Origin: JAEMQF01 sp031419715
GTDB taxonomy: Bacteria > Pseudomonadota > Gammaproteobacteria > Burkholderiales > Burkholderiaceae_C
Direction of reading: 5' to 3'
DNA length: 36,683 nucleotides
Assembly (NCBI GenBank): GCA_031419715.1
Contig: JANOLJ010000353.1
Span: forward strand, 1-36,683
This document shows, in pieces, positions 7,914 to 16,157 of this stretch. Numbering within the stretch: the first letter of the stretch is position 1; each line of letters begins with the position of its first letter. The notes beneath the pieces are model-generated. The model saw nothing but the letters and a program-made list of their open reading frames with translations, was not told where the DNA came from and made no database searches. Both the position numbers and the translations under genes were made by a program.

Positions 7914-9326
7914 TCACAAACTACCAGCCGCGGCCGGGCAGTACGGCGCGGGCCAGCCGAAGCGCTGGCAGATCCTTTCGTAGCGCTGGCGCAGATCGGC
8001 CTCGTCGACGCCGGGCATGTTCAACACTGCCCAGCGGTGTGAGCCGAGCCACTTCAGGTCGCGTTGCAGCGAGCCGCCTTTTTTCGGGTAGAGCTCCAGG
8101 CGCGCCTCGGGGTACTCACCGGCCAGCCACGCCAGGTCTTCGGATGTGGGCAGACGCGGGCAGGAAGTCCCGTCGAAGCTGCGCCATACGAAACTCGCCG
8201 CGGCGCCAAAGCGCGGTACGTGGCGCACCGGCATCGGCCGGTTCAGCGCCATGGCGAACCCAAGTTCGTAGGTGTCGATACCCAGTACCCAGCCGTAGAA
8301 CTGCGCGAGCTGCGCCGCCAGGCGCGGGTTGATTTCGATCAGCTTGAGCGCGCCGGTTCGCGGGTGGATGAAGAACTCGAGGTTGAACAGCCCATGGTCC
8401 AGGCCGTATCCGCGCACCACGCGCTCAGTGGCGTCGCGCACCCGCTCGTTCAGCAACGCATCTCCGTGGCCGGGAAACATGAAGCGCTGGAATGAATTCG
8501 TCCCCGGGTACATCACCTCGTCGGCAATACCGAGCAGGTGTACAACACCATCGTGCACGTAGCCGTCAACGTTGATCTGCCGGCCCTCGAGCACCTCTTC
8601 CACGATGAGTTTGCGCGCGTCGATGCGCAGCTTCGGGAAGCGCCGCAGGGCCTGGTTGTGCGGTTCGATGAGGCGCTTGATGACGTGCTTTTCCCAGGGC
8701 TTGAAGCGCAGGTGTTCGATCAACTCCCGCGGGTTGTCGCAGCGTCTGGCGAGCACCGAAAACGTGGCCTTGACGGGCTTGACGAACAAGGGGTAGCGCA
8801 GACCCTCAGCCTGCTCGGGCGTGATGGTGTAGGGGATCAGTTCGAACTCGGGGCACAGGTCGGGCGCGAACTCGCGGAGTCGCAGCCGCGCCTCGTACTT
8901 GTGCTGCGAGCACAGCAGCACCTCCGGGTCGGCGCCGGGCAGACCCAGGCGCTTGGCCACCAAGGCCGCGGCGAGCGCGCCGAATTGTTCGTTCGAGCTG
9001 AACACGGCGTCGATGCGGCCGCGATAGCGCGCCACCATGGAGTCCACGAAGTTCCAGACGTTGAACCACATCAACCGCGCATTGCTCGGAAAGCTGAACA
9101 GGTCAAAGCCGTGTTCGTGGAACTGGTAGCGCCCGCTGCGTTCGTAGTGCGGGAGCAGCCGGCCATCCCAGTCGGCGCCGAACAAGACGAGCACGCGCGC
9201 CGGGTGCGCACCGATCGCGGCTGCCGCGCCCGCCGCGAACGGCAGCGGCGGATGCAACGAACCCGCCGTGTGGGCCGTGAAATGCTCGGCCAGTGCAGCC
9301 ATGGGAAGCGGATGGTTCAAGCTCAT
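7914..9326 (-). CDS. ATP-grasp domain protein
   Basis: About 470 residues, with an ATP-grasp ligase fold in the middle and C-terminal part. The likely ATP-binding strands are YPLFVKPVKATFSV and LIVEEVLEGRQINVDGYV. The metal-binding end of the fold is FNLEFFIHPRTGALKLIEIN, giving the Glu...Glu-x-Asn pattern typical of carbamoyl-phosphate synthase/biotin carboxylase relatives. The N-terminal part (RVLVLFGADWDGRLLPHY) looks like a pre-ATP-grasp Rossmann-like domain. Enzymes of this type ligate a carboxylate to an amine or thiol via an acyl phosphate, but the substrates here are unknown. I chose the ATG at 9326 (MSLNHPL); the frame is open to 9398, and no strong ribosome site separates the choices. 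It follows the DUF4197 gene by about 46 bases. Confidence 0.82.
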   Translation of the reverse strand: MSLNHPLPMAALAEHFTAHTAGSLHPPLPFAAGAAAAIGAHPARVLVLFGADWDGRLLPHYERSGRYQFHEHGFDLFSFPSNARLMWFNVWNFVDSMVARYRGRIDAVFSSNEQFGALAAALVAKRLGLPGADPEVLLCSQHKYEARLRLREFAPDLCPEFELIPYTITPEQAEGLRYPLFVKPVKATFSVLARRCDNPRELIEHLRFKPWEKHVIKRLIEPHNQALRRFPKLRIDARKLIVEEVLEGRQINVDGYVHDGVVHLLGIADEVMYPGTNSFQRFMFPGHGDALLNERVRDATERVVRGYGLDHGLFNLEFFIHPRTGALKLIEINPRLAAQLAQFYGWVLGIDTYELGFAMALNRPMPVRHVPRFGAAASFVWRSFDGTSCPRLPTSEDLAWLAGEYPEARLELYPKKGGSLQRDLKWLGSHRWAVLNMPGVDEADLRQRYERICQRFGWPAPYCPAAAGSL

Positions 9327-9372
9327 CGGTGGGTGACTCGGCTGTGGGCTGGCGATAGGTTGAATGACGCTA

Positions 9373-10071
9373 TCAGTTGTTCGGCTTGATCGCGCCAAAC
9401 ACTTTCTTCAAGAGGGCCACCCCAGTGGCGGCCGGGTCTTGGCGGATCTTGCGCTCCTCCTCACCGATCATCAGGTACAGGCCGTCGAGCGCCTTGGCGG
9501 TCACGTATTCTTGAATGTTCGCGTCACGGGCGTCAAGCATTCCCAAACTGGCCGCCTTGCCCGCCAGCTTGTTGTACTTTGCCGCCAGCGACACTTTTTC
9601 TGTCGCCTGCGTGACGATGGGCAAGAACTCCTGCCCAAGCGGTGCGCGGGTCTTCTGCGCGAAAAACGCCGTCACCGAGTTCTCCCCACCAGTGATGATT
9701 TGCTGCGCGTCCTTCACGCTGACCCCTTTGACCGCCGAGATCAGCAGCGTGCGCGCCTTCGGAACCGCCGCTTCGGCGGCGCGGTTCATCGCGGTCACGA
9801 GTTCGTCTACGCGCCGTTGTTGACCGATCGCCGACATCCACTTGGCGATGTCGTTCAGATGCCCCGGCAGCGCGATGCGAACTTTCGGATTGCCCAGAAA
9901 TCCGTCAACGCGCGCGAGCAGGTCGACCGCAGCGTTCGCGCCGCGCTCCAGCGTGAGGCGCAACGCACCGGCCGCGTCGCCCTGCGTCAGCAAGCCCGCG
10001 TGCGCTTGGCCCGCGAGCAGCCACCCCCACGGCGCGCACGCGAATTGCAGATTCAGAACGCGACGCCGCAT
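9373..10071 (-). CDS. DUF4197 family exported protein
   Basis: A 232-residue protein of the DUF4197 family, which has no known function. It begins with a signal-peptide-like N-terminus (MRRRVLN... to AHAGLL, cleavage near residue 25), so the product is probably periplasmic. The mature part is helical with family-typical segments: GFLGNPKVRIALPGHL, AVPKARTLLISAVKGVSV, GENSVTAFFAQKTR and a C-terminal TAKALDGLYLMIGEEERKIR. The start at 10071 is supported by GGGAG five bases upstream. It is 124 bases downstream of the DMT exporter gene and just upstream of the ATP-grasp gene, all on the minus strand. No cysteine cluster or catalytic motif stands out. Confidence 0.88.
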   Translation of the reverse strand: MRRRVLNLQFACAPWGWLLAGQAHAGLLTQGDAAGALRLTLERGANAAVDLLARVDGFLGNPKVRIALPGHLNDIAKWMSAIGQQRRVDELVTAMNRAAEAAVPKARTLLISAVKGVSVKDAQQIITGGENSVTAFFAQKTRAPLGQEFLPIVTQATEKVSLAAKYNKLAGKAASLGMLDARDANIQEYVTAKALDGLYLMIGEEERKIRQDPAATGVALLKKVFGAIKPNN

Positions 10072-10195
10072 GGAACTCCCTGCTTGCTTGTGGCGCTGTC
10101 CACCGGCGCAGCGCAGCGCATTGTGGGGTATACGCCAGGCGCCGCTGCGAATTCCCCGGGCTGGCGAGCGTCGAATTTGCCACAGATCGCAACCC

Positions 10196-11029
10196 TCATC
10201 GGGCCGCGAGCCCGACCCCCGCGGCGCCGACGATCAGCAGGGTGGCCAGACCGATCGCCGCAGTCAGCGGCCGGCCGCTCGTGACGATCAGCAGCAGCGT
10301 CGAGGCCAGGGGCGTGAGGTAACTCAACACGCCGATGCGCCGCGGGTCGCCGCGTTTGAGCGCCGCGTCCCACAAGAAGAATGCCGCGCCCAGCGGGCCC
10401 AAGCCGAGCAGAACCAGTAGACCCCAATCGCGCCCCGTGAGGCTGACGGTGGGTTCGAGCCACAAGTGACACAGCAGCGACAACCCGCCCGACACCAGGC
10501 CGAACAGGCCGATCGCCGCGGTCGGGAAATGCGCCACGCGTTTTGTGAGCAGCGAGTAGCTCGCCCACACCCAGGCCGACGCCAACGCCGCCAGATAGCC
10601 CCATGGGAATTCACCGCTCGTCGCGTCGGCGCCACCCCGGTCGGCAACGATCGCCAACGCCGCGCCGGCAAAGCCCACCAACGCCGCGCCGACGTGGACA
10701 AGGCTGAAGCGCAGATCACGCAGGAACAGCGGCGCGAGCACGACGATGAACAGCGGCCACAAGTAGTTCACCAGGTTCGCCGTGACCGGCGGCGCGTGAC
10801 GCAACGCGATGAACAGCAGGAAGTGAAAGCCGAACAGGCCATACACACCGAGCAGCAGCGTGCCGAGCGGCACGCGCCATTGGCGATACAGCGGCCACGC
10901 CGGCACGCTGCCGATGAGCAGGCCGAGGCCCGTCAACAGAAACGGCGGTACATGCGAGAGCATCAGGCCGAGCGTGGCAAGCAGCGACCACAGCGCGATG
11001 GCGCCGAGCGCGAACAGGGTCGAGGTCAA
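10196..11029 (-). CDS. EamA/DMT-family exporter, YddG-like
   Basis: A 277-residue inner-membrane protein with about ten hydrophobic segments in two repeated EamA halves. The pattern ANLVNYLWPLFIVVLAPLFL resembles the E. coli aromatic amino acid exporter YddG, so an amino acid or metabolite export role is likely; the substrate is not shown by the sequence. The start is a TTG at 11029 whose last bases overlap the lipA stop codon (TTGA), and the protein begins with a first helix directly after it. This 4-base overlap indicates translational coupling to lipA. The pairing with lipoate genes gives no obvious functional reason. Confidence 0.9.
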   Translation of the reverse strand: MTSTLFALGAIALWSLLATLGLMLSHVPPFLLTGLGLLIGSVPAWPLYRQWRVPLGTLLLGVYGLFGFHFLLFIALRHAPPVTANLVNYLWPLFIVVLAPLFLRDLRFSLVHVGAALVGFAGAALAIVADRGGADATSGEFPWGYLAALASAWVWASYSLLTKRVAHFPTAAIGLFGLVSGGLSLLCHLWLEPTVSLTGRDWGLLVLLGLGPLGAAFFLWDAALKRGDPRRIGVLSYLTPLASTLLLIVTSGRPLTAAIGLATLLIVGAAGVGLAAR

Positions 11030-12027
11030 ACCGTCGCGACGCCCGGAGTCAGGGCCACGCCGGCCGCGTGCGCCTGCGCGTCGGCGTGGTAGCTGGAGCG
11101 CACCATCGCGCCGACAGCGGCATGCGAGAAGCCCATCGCCCGGGCCTGCACTTCGAACATCGCGAAGGTGTCGGGATGCACATAGCGCTGCACCGGCAGG
11201 TGGTGTGGGCTCGGCGCGAGGTACTGGCCGAGCGTGAGCATGTCGATGCCGTGCTCGCGCATGTCGCGCATCGCCTGCAGGATTTCTTCGTCGGTTTCGC
11301 CCAGGCCCACCATCAGCCCGCTCTTCGTCGGCACATGCGGCGCGAAGGTCTTGAAGCGCCGCAGAAGGTCCAGCGAGAACGCGTAGTCCGACCCCGGACG
11401 CGCCTGCTTGTACAGGCGCGGCACGGTCTCCAGGTTGTGGTTCATCACGTCGGGCGGCGCGGCTCGCAGAATTTCGAGCGCGCGGTCCAGCCTGCCGCGA
11501 AAATCAGGCGTCAGGATTTCGATCTTCGTGTGCGGCGACAACTCGCGTGTGCGACGGATGCACTCGACGAAGTGCGCCGCCCCGCCGTCGCGCAGGTCGT
11601 CGCGGTCCACGCTCGTGATGACGACGTAGGCGAGCTTCAGCGCCGCGATCGTCTTGGCGAGGTTGCCGGGTTCATCAACGTCCAGCGGGTCGGGCCGGCC
11701 GTGGCCGACATCGCAGAACGGGCAACGCCGCGTGCACTTGTCGCCCATGATCATGAAGGTGGCCGTGCCTTTGCCGAAGCACTCGCCGATGTTCGGGCAC
11801 GACGCTTCTTCACACACAGTGTGCAGCCGGTGCTCGCGCAGAATTTGCTTGATCTCGTAAAAGCGGGTGCTGGGCGAGCCCGCCTTGACGCGTATCCACG
11901 CCGGCTTCTTCAACGGCTCGGCGCTGACCACCTTGATCGGAATGCGCGCGGTTTTCGCCTGCGCTTTTTGCTTGACGGTCGCGTCGTACGCGATCGCGGC
12001 ATTGCTGCTTGAGGGTTCAATCGACAT
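11026..12027 (-). CDS. lipA: Lipoyl synthase
   Basis: A radical-SAM enzyme of 333 residues that inserts two sulfur atoms into protein-bound octanoyl groups to make lipoate on 2-oxoacid dehydrogenases and the glycine cleavage H protein. Both iron-sulfur clusters are visible. The auxiliary cluster uses Cys72, Cys77 and Cys83 (VCEEASCPNIGECF). The radical-SAM cluster uses Cys98, Cys102 and Cys105 (KCTRRCPFCDV). The C-terminal part has GLMVGLGETDEEI, LTLGQYLAPSPHHLPVQRYV and the RSSYHA end expected of LipA. The gene overlaps lipB by 11 bases upstream and the exporter by 4 bases downstream, so it sits in an operon transcribed ybeD-lipB-lipA. Confidence 0.98.
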   Translation of the reverse strand: MSIEPSSSNAAIAYDATVKQKAQAKTARIPIKVVSAEPLKKPAWIRVKAGSPSTRFYEIKQILREHRLHTVCEEASCPNIGECFGKGTATFMIMGDKCTRRCPFCDVGHGRPDPLDVDEPGNLAKTIAALKLAYVVITSVDRDDLRDGGAAHFVECIRRTRELSPHTKIEILTPDFRGRLDRALEILRAAPPDVMNHNLETVPRLYKQARPGSDYAFSLDLLRRFKTFAPHVPTKSGLMVGLGETDEEILQAMRDMREHGIDMLTLGQYLAPSPHHLPVQRYVHPDTFAMFEVQARAMGFSHAAVGAMVRSSYHADAQAHAAGVALTPGVATV

Positions 12028-12727
12028 GAGGGCCCAGGTGGTTCACCAAGTGCGCGCCGAGCCGCACCGCGATGGTTCGCCAGTCGGCATGCACGCCCAG
12101 TGTAGCGAGGTCGATTGTCTTCAGACCCACATGGCCGCAAGGATCGATGGCTTGATACGGCGACAGGTCCATCGCCACGTTCAGCGCGACGCCGTGATAC
12201 GTGCAGTGGCGGCTGACCTTGATGCCCAATGCGGCGATCTTGGCCAGGCCGGCGAACGGCAGCGCGTTCGGTCCGCGCAGCGCGGCGTGGCCAAACGGGT
12301 CCGCGCATCGAACGTAGATGCCCGGTGCGCCCGCCACCCGATGCCCGGTGACGCCTAAGCCCTCAAGCGTCTTCAGCACGCAATGCTCAATTCGATGAAC
12401 GAACTCCTTCACATAGATGCCTTGGCGCTTCAGGTCGATGAGCGGGTAGGCCACCACCTGGCCGGGCCCGTGATAGGTGACTTGCCCGCCACGGTCGGTC
12501 TGCACGACGGGAATGGCGCCCGGGTCGTGCACATGCTGCGCGCGTCCGGCAATGCCTTGGGTGTAGACGGGGTCGTGCTCGCATAGCCACAACTCGTCAG
12601 GCGTTGAAGGTTGGCGCACTTTCGTGAACTCGCGCATCGCGTCGAGCGTGGCCGCGTAGTCAACGCGGCCCAGCAGTTTCGTTGTCTGGCCCAGGCCCGC
12701 ACCCGAGCCCACCGTGGCTGCGCTCAC
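12017..12727 (-). CDS. lipB: Octanoyl-[acyl carrier protein]:protein octanoyltransferase
   Basis: A 236-residue cytosolic enzyme that moves octanoyl from acyl carrier protein to the lipoyl domains of target enzymes, the step before LipA. Family signatures are clear: EHDPVYTQGI, then QTDRGGQVTYHGPGQVVAYP, and the catalytic Lys/Cys region IAALGIKVSRHCTYHGVALN with the active-site Cys in IDPCG. The start is a GTG at 12727 overlapping the ybeD stop by four bases (GTGA). The N-terminus is a few residues longer than in E. coli but normal for this group. Coupled to lipA by an 11-base overlap. Confidence 0.98.
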   Translation of the reverse strand: MSAATVGSGAGLGQTTKLLGRVDYAATLDAMREFTKVRQPSTPDELWLCEHDPVYTQGIAGRAQHVHDPGAIPVVQTDRGGQVTYHGPGQVVAYPLIDLKRQGIYVKEFVHRIEHCVLKTLEGLGVTGHRVAGAPGIYVRCADPFGHAALRGPNALPFAGLAKIAALGIKVSRHCTYHGVALNVAMDLSPYQAIDPCGHVGLKTIDLATLGVHADWRTIAVRLGAHLVNHLGPHVD

Positions 12728-13014
12728 AACACGACCTTGACCATCGGGTGCGCCGTCAGGCCGAGGTACAGCGCATCGAGCTGTTCACGGCTGGTCGCCG
12801 TGACGGTGAGCGTCACGCCGAGGTACTTGCCACCCTTGCTGGGCCGTGTCGTGACGGCCGAAGCGTCGAGCGCCGGGTCAAAGCGGCGCGCCAAGTCGAT
12901 CAGCGCCTCAACAAACCCTTCAGCGTTCAACCCCATCACCTTGATCGGAAAGGCCGACGGGTACTCGATCAATGACCCGATCAGCGACGGCGGTACGGCC
13001 TCACCTGGTTGCAT
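12724..13014 (-). CDS. YbeD family (DUF493) protein
   Basis: A 96-residue protein of the DUF493/YbeD family, which has an ACT-like ferredoxin fold and is often encoded next to lipB; its role is thought to be regulatory but is not settled. I chose the ATG at 13014 because GAGAGGGGG lies just upstream; the open frame extends to 13086 without support. Visible family features are SLIEYPSAFPIKVMGLN and the central KGGKYLGVTLTVTATSREQL. It precedes lipB with a 4-base overlap and follows the transaminase by 19 bases. Confidence 0.93.
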   Translation of the reverse strand: MQPGEAVPPSLIGSLIEYPSAFPIKVMGLNAEGFVEALIDLARRFDPALDASAVTTRPSKGGKYLGVTLTVTATSREQLDALYLGLTAHPMVKVVL

Positions 13015-13033
13015 CCGAAACCCCCTCTCGGCG

Positions 13034-13933
13034 TCAAGTCGAGTGCACAGTCTTGGCCGCTTGATAGGCCTCGTACAGCTTCGCATACACCGGCCCGGGT
13101 TTGCCGCGCAGCGCGCCGTGGCCGACAGGGTGGCCGTCGAGCGTGGTGACCGGCAAGACCTCCTTGGTCGCCGAACTGATCAGCACTTCGTCGGCCGCCG
13201 TCACTTCGGCCTCGGCAATGGGCCGAAGGTTGAAGGCGATGCCGGCGTCTTCACAGAGTTCTCGGATCAGCTCGTAGCGTATGCCCTCCAGGACGTGCTC
13301 GCTCTTCGGCGGCCCGAGCACCGCGCCCTCGTGCACGACCCAGACGTTGCTGCCCGAGGCTTCGGTCAGGAAACCGCCGCGAAACATGATCGTCTCCAAG
13401 GCGCCATGGTCGGCCGAGAGCTGGCGCGCGAGCACGTTGCCGAGCAGCGAGATGCTCTTGATGTCGCCGCGCTCCCAGCGAAAGTCGCGCGCCGTGACGC
13501 ACGCGACGCCCGCGTGGCGCTGTTCGGCGCTGGGCGGCTTCATGAGGCCCGTCATCATGAACACGGTGGGCGTGATGTCGCGTGGCATCACATGGTCGCG
13601 CAGCGCAACGCCGCGCGTCACCTGGATGTAGACCACCTGGTCCAGCGCGGCGGTCTTTTCGCTCGACGCGTCGACCAAGGCCCGCACCAGCTTGCGGCAG
13701 CGTTCCAGCCACTGCGCGCTGTCATGAGGGTTGGCGATGCGCAGCTTGGCGAGGCTGCGGTTCAATCTTGCCATGTGCTCGTCAAAGCGAAACAGCTTGC
13801 CCGCATACACCGGCACGACTTCGTAGACGCCATCACCGAAGATGAATCCGCGGTCGAGCACCGACACCTTGGCGTCGCGCAGCGACGTGTATTCGCCGTT
13901 CAGGTAGCACAGAGTGTCAGGGATGGTTTGCAT
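13034..13933 (-). CDS. dat: D-amino acid transaminase (class IV aminotransferase)
   Basis: A 299-residue PLP enzyme of fold type IV. It starts YLNGEYTSLRDAKVSVLDRGFIFGDGVYEV, the classical D-amino acid transaminase N-terminus. The PLP lysine is Lys159 in RGDIKSISLLGN, and the phosphate-binding end is SSATKEVLPVTTLDG. The related branched-chain aminotransferase is the main alternative; the FGDGVYEV start and short length favour the D-specific branch. The start at 13933 has GGAG six bases upstream. Its position directly after a D-Ala-D-Ala carboxypeptidase suggests that it recycles D-alanine released from peptidoglycan into pyruvate and D-glutamate; this is inference from context. Confidence 0.93.
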   Translation of the reverse strand: MQTIPDTLCYLNGEYTSLRDAKVSVLDRGFIFGDGVYEVVPVYAGKLFRFDEHMARLNRSLAKLRIANPHDSAQWLERCRKLVRALVDASSEKTAALDQVVYIQVTRGVALRDHVMPRDITPTVFMMTGLMKPPSAEQRHAGVACVTARDFRWERGDIKSISLLGNVLARQLSADHGALETIMFRGGFLTEASGSNVWVVHEGAVLGPPKSEHVLEGIRYELIRELCEDAGIAFNLRPIAEAEVTAADEVLISSATKEVLPVTTLDGHPVGHGALRGKPGPVYAKLYEAYQAAKTVHST

Positions 13934-14013
13934 GGCGGCTCCGGGGGTTGCGATGCAGCTTCAGTGAACCCATTAGACCCGAGTCTTGCGCTCGGCGTCA
14001 GTGGCTCAGCCTC

Positions 14014-15198
14014 TCAGCGCATCCACAAGCGTAGCGTGTCCCATGCGCGGGCAAACAGGCCGGCCGCCTCCACCGGCTCGAGCACCACCAGCGGCACGTC
14101 GGCGACGGCCTCGCCAGCCGGCGTGGTGACCTTGATCGTGCCCACGCGCTGGCCGAGGGTCAAAGGTGCGACCAGCGGTTCCTGGCGCTCGATGCGCGTT
14201 TTCAGCTTGCCGGCGTCGCCCTTGGGGATCGTGACGAACAGGCCGCCGGCCGGCCCGACCTTCGCCACCTTGGTCTTGCCCTTCCAGACTTCGGGTGTGG
14301 CCAGCGCCTGGGCATCGTCGAACAGGCGCACTGTGTCGAAGGCCTGGAATCCCCAATTCAGCAGCTTCTGGCTCTCACCGGCGCGCGCCTCCATCGATGT
14401 GGTGTTCAACACCACGCTGAGCAAGCGGCGCTTGCCCGGTGCTGTGCCAGCCACGCCGAGATTGGGAAACTCGCGCACCGCGCTGGCGATAAGGCAGTAC
14501 CCTGCCGCGGCGGTGAAGCCGGTTTTCATGCCGTCCACGCTCGGGTCGCGCGTCAACAGATGGTTGCGGTTCGGCTGCGCGATGTTGTTGTACTTGTAGG
14601 AGGGAATCGAGTAGTAGGTGTAGAACTCGGGAAAGTCGCGAATGATGCGCGCGGCGATCGCCGCCAGATCGCGCGCCGTGCTGCGGTGACCAGCTTCGCC
14701 CAATCCGGTGACGTTCTTGAACTGCGTGTTTTTCAGCCCCCAGGCCGCGGCCTGGGCGTTCATCATCGACACGAACTGTTCCAGCGTGCCGGCCACGCCC
14801 TCGGCGAGCGCCACGGATGCGTCGTTGCCCGACTGCACGATCATGCCGCGCAGCAACTCGTCGACCTTGGGTGTCATCGTGGTGTCGATGAACATCAGCG
14901 AGCCGCCGCCGCGGCGTTCGGCCCAGGCGCGCAGCGACACCGGCAGGGTTTGCTCCAGGCTGAGCCGCTTGTCGCGGATCGCGCTGAACACGATGTAGGC
15001 GGTCATGAGCTTGGTCAGCGAGGCCGGTTCGGCGCTCGCGTCCGCCTCGCGCTGCGCGAGCACTTTGTCGCTCGTCAGGTCGATCACGAGATAGTTCTTC
15101 GCCGCCACATCGGGTGGCTGCGGCGCTTGCGCAAGGGCGGCGCATGTCGCGAGCATGGACAAGACGAAGCCGATAGCCGTGGCAAAGTTGAGTTTCAT
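14014..15198 (-). CDS. D-alanyl-D-alanine carboxypeptidase, PBP5/6 family
   Basis: A 394-residue serine peptidase (S11 family) that trims the terminal D-Ala from peptidoglycan stem peptides in the periplasm. It has a signal peptide (residues 1-24, ending CAALAQA). The active-site motif is Ser60-x-x-Lys63 (PASLTKL), followed by the SxN motif (QSGNDASVALAE) and the KTG motif (VDGMKTGFT). The C-terminal beta-rich PBP5_C domain follows, and the chain ends in an amphipathic segment (GLFARAWDTLRLWMR) likely to anchor it to the outer face of the inner membrane. The ATG at 15198 overlaps the upstream hydrolase stop by four bases; the longer open frame upstream belongs to other frames. An 80-base gap separates it from dat. 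It is dacA/dacC-like. Confidence 0.96.
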   Translation of the reverse strand: MKLNFATAIGFVLSMLATCAALAQAPQPPDVAAKNYLVIDLTSDKVLAQREADASAEPASLTKLMTAYIVFSAIRDKRLSLEQTLPVSLRAWAERRGGGSLMFIDTTMTPKVDELLRGMIVQSGNDASVALAEGVAGTLEQFVSMMNAQAAAWGLKNTQFKNVTGLGEAGHRSTARDLAAIAARIIRDFPEFYTYYSIPSYKYNNIAQPNRNHLLTRDPSVDGMKTGFTAAAGYCLIASAVREFPNLGVAGTAPGKRRLLSVVLNTTSMEARAGESQKLLNWGFQAFDTVRLFDDAQALATPEVWKGKTKVAKVGPAGGLFVTIPKGDAGKLKTRIERQEPLVAPLTLGQRVGTIKVTTPAGEAVADVPLVVLEPVEAAGLFARAWDTLRLWMR

Positions 15199-15815
15199 CG
15201 GTGGGGCTGAAGTTGCCGCAGCAAGACCGTCTTGAGCAGCGAGAGTTGTCCGTGGAAAAAATGCCCCACGCCGGGGAACACGATGACCGGCAGTGACTGC
15301 GGGCGCGCCCAGTCCAGCGTGGCGGCCAGCGGCACAACGTCGTCGGACTCGCCGTGAATCACGACCGTGTCCGCGGGCACGTCCGGCAGGTTCTGTTTCT
15401 GCGTCGACGCGCCAACGAGCACGAGGCGCGATGCTTTCGCGCCCGCGTCGAGCCGCTGCGCCGCGCTTGCCGCGACAAAGGCGCCGAAGGAAAACCCGGC
15501 GAGCATCAACGGCAGCGCCGGGTCGCGCAGCGCGGCGATCACGGCCAAGGCATCGTCGATCTCGCCGATGCCCTCGTCCCACTGGCCCGCGGAAGCGCCC
15601 ACGCCGCGAAAGTTGAAGCGAACACTGCGCCAACCCAGCGAGACGAGGGCGCGCGCGATCGTCTGCACGACTTTGTTGTCTAGCGTTCCGCCGTGCACCG
15701 GGTGCGGGTGGCAGACGATGGCCGTGCCCACCGGCGTGGCCTCGGGTGCGTCAATCGCGCATTCGATGTCGCCGGCCGGGCCCGCCACGGTTTGGCGCGA
15801 GGTTCGCGGGTTCAT
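15195..15815 (-). CDS. Alpha/beta hydrolase (COG2945-like)
   Basis: A 206-residue cytosolic alpha/beta hydrolase without a signal peptide. The likely catalytic triad is visible: the nucleophile Ser in LAGFSFGAFVA, the Asp in IHGESDDVVP and the His in FPGVGHFFHGQL. The N-terminal part has the CHPHPVHGGTLDNKVV motif and the FNFRGVGASAGQWDEG oxyanion loop typical of this small-hydrolase family. AAGGA directly abuts the ATG at 15815, a cramped ribosome site, but no better start exists. The substrate is unknown. It lies 15 bases after the ferredoxin gene and overlaps the carboxypeptidase gene by four bases. Confidence 0.92.
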   Translation of the reverse strand: MNPRTSRQTVAGPAGDIECAIDAPEATPVGTAIVCHPHPVHGGTLDNKVVQTIARALVSLGWRSVRFNFRGVGASAGQWDEGIGEIDDALAVIAALRDPALPLMLAGFSFGAFVAASAAQRLDAGAKASRLVLVGASTQKQNLPDVPADTVVIHGESDDVVPLAATLDWARPQSLPVIVFPGVGHFFHGQLSLLKTVLLRQLQPHR

Positions 15816-15830
15816 TCCTTGAACGAAACC

Positions 15831-16157
15831 TCAGCGCCCCACACTGGCGGGCAACACCAGGCGCTCCACGACCCGGCCGTTCTTCAGGTGCGAGTCGACG
15901 ATCTCATCGATGTCGTGCTGATCGACATAGGTGTACCAAACCGCCTCCGGGTAGACCACCGCGACCGGCCCGCCAGCGCAGCGGTCCAGGCAACCGGCCT
16001 TGTTCACGCGCACGCTGCCCACACCGTTCAGCCGTTCCGCCTTGACACGCTGTTTGCAATGATCGAAACCCGCCTGCGCCTGGTGCTGGGAGCAGCAGGC
16101 CTCGCCGTTGTCACGCTGATTGAGGCAAAAGAAAATGTGGCGCTGGTAATAGCTCAT
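15831..16157 (-). CDS. 2Fe-2S thioredoxin-like ferredoxin
   Basis: A 108-residue cytosolic electron carrier of the thioredoxin-like 2Fe-2S (Shethna-type, COG3411) family. The start is the ATG at 16157 (MSYYQRHIFFCLNQRDNGEACC). The cluster cysteines fit the pattern: Cys11 with a second Cys about 11 residues on, and a later pair in KAGCLDRCAGGPVAVVYPE. The longer open frame upstream to 16592 is the shadow of the VanZ gene, with which this gene overlaps by only four bases. No redox partner is obvious nearby. Confidence 0.92.
   Translation of the reverse strand: MSYYQRHIFFCLNQRDNGEACCSQHQAQAGFDHCKQRVKAERLNGVGSVRVNKAGCLDRCAGGPVAVVYPEAVWYTYVDQHDIDEIVDSHLKNGRVVERLVLPASVGR

Noticed and set aside
12611..14599. 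Plus-strand open frame of 662 codons opposite lipB, ybeD and dat
   Set aside because: It spans three genuine minus-strand genes and their gaps, shows no domain, and has the composition of an antisense shadow.
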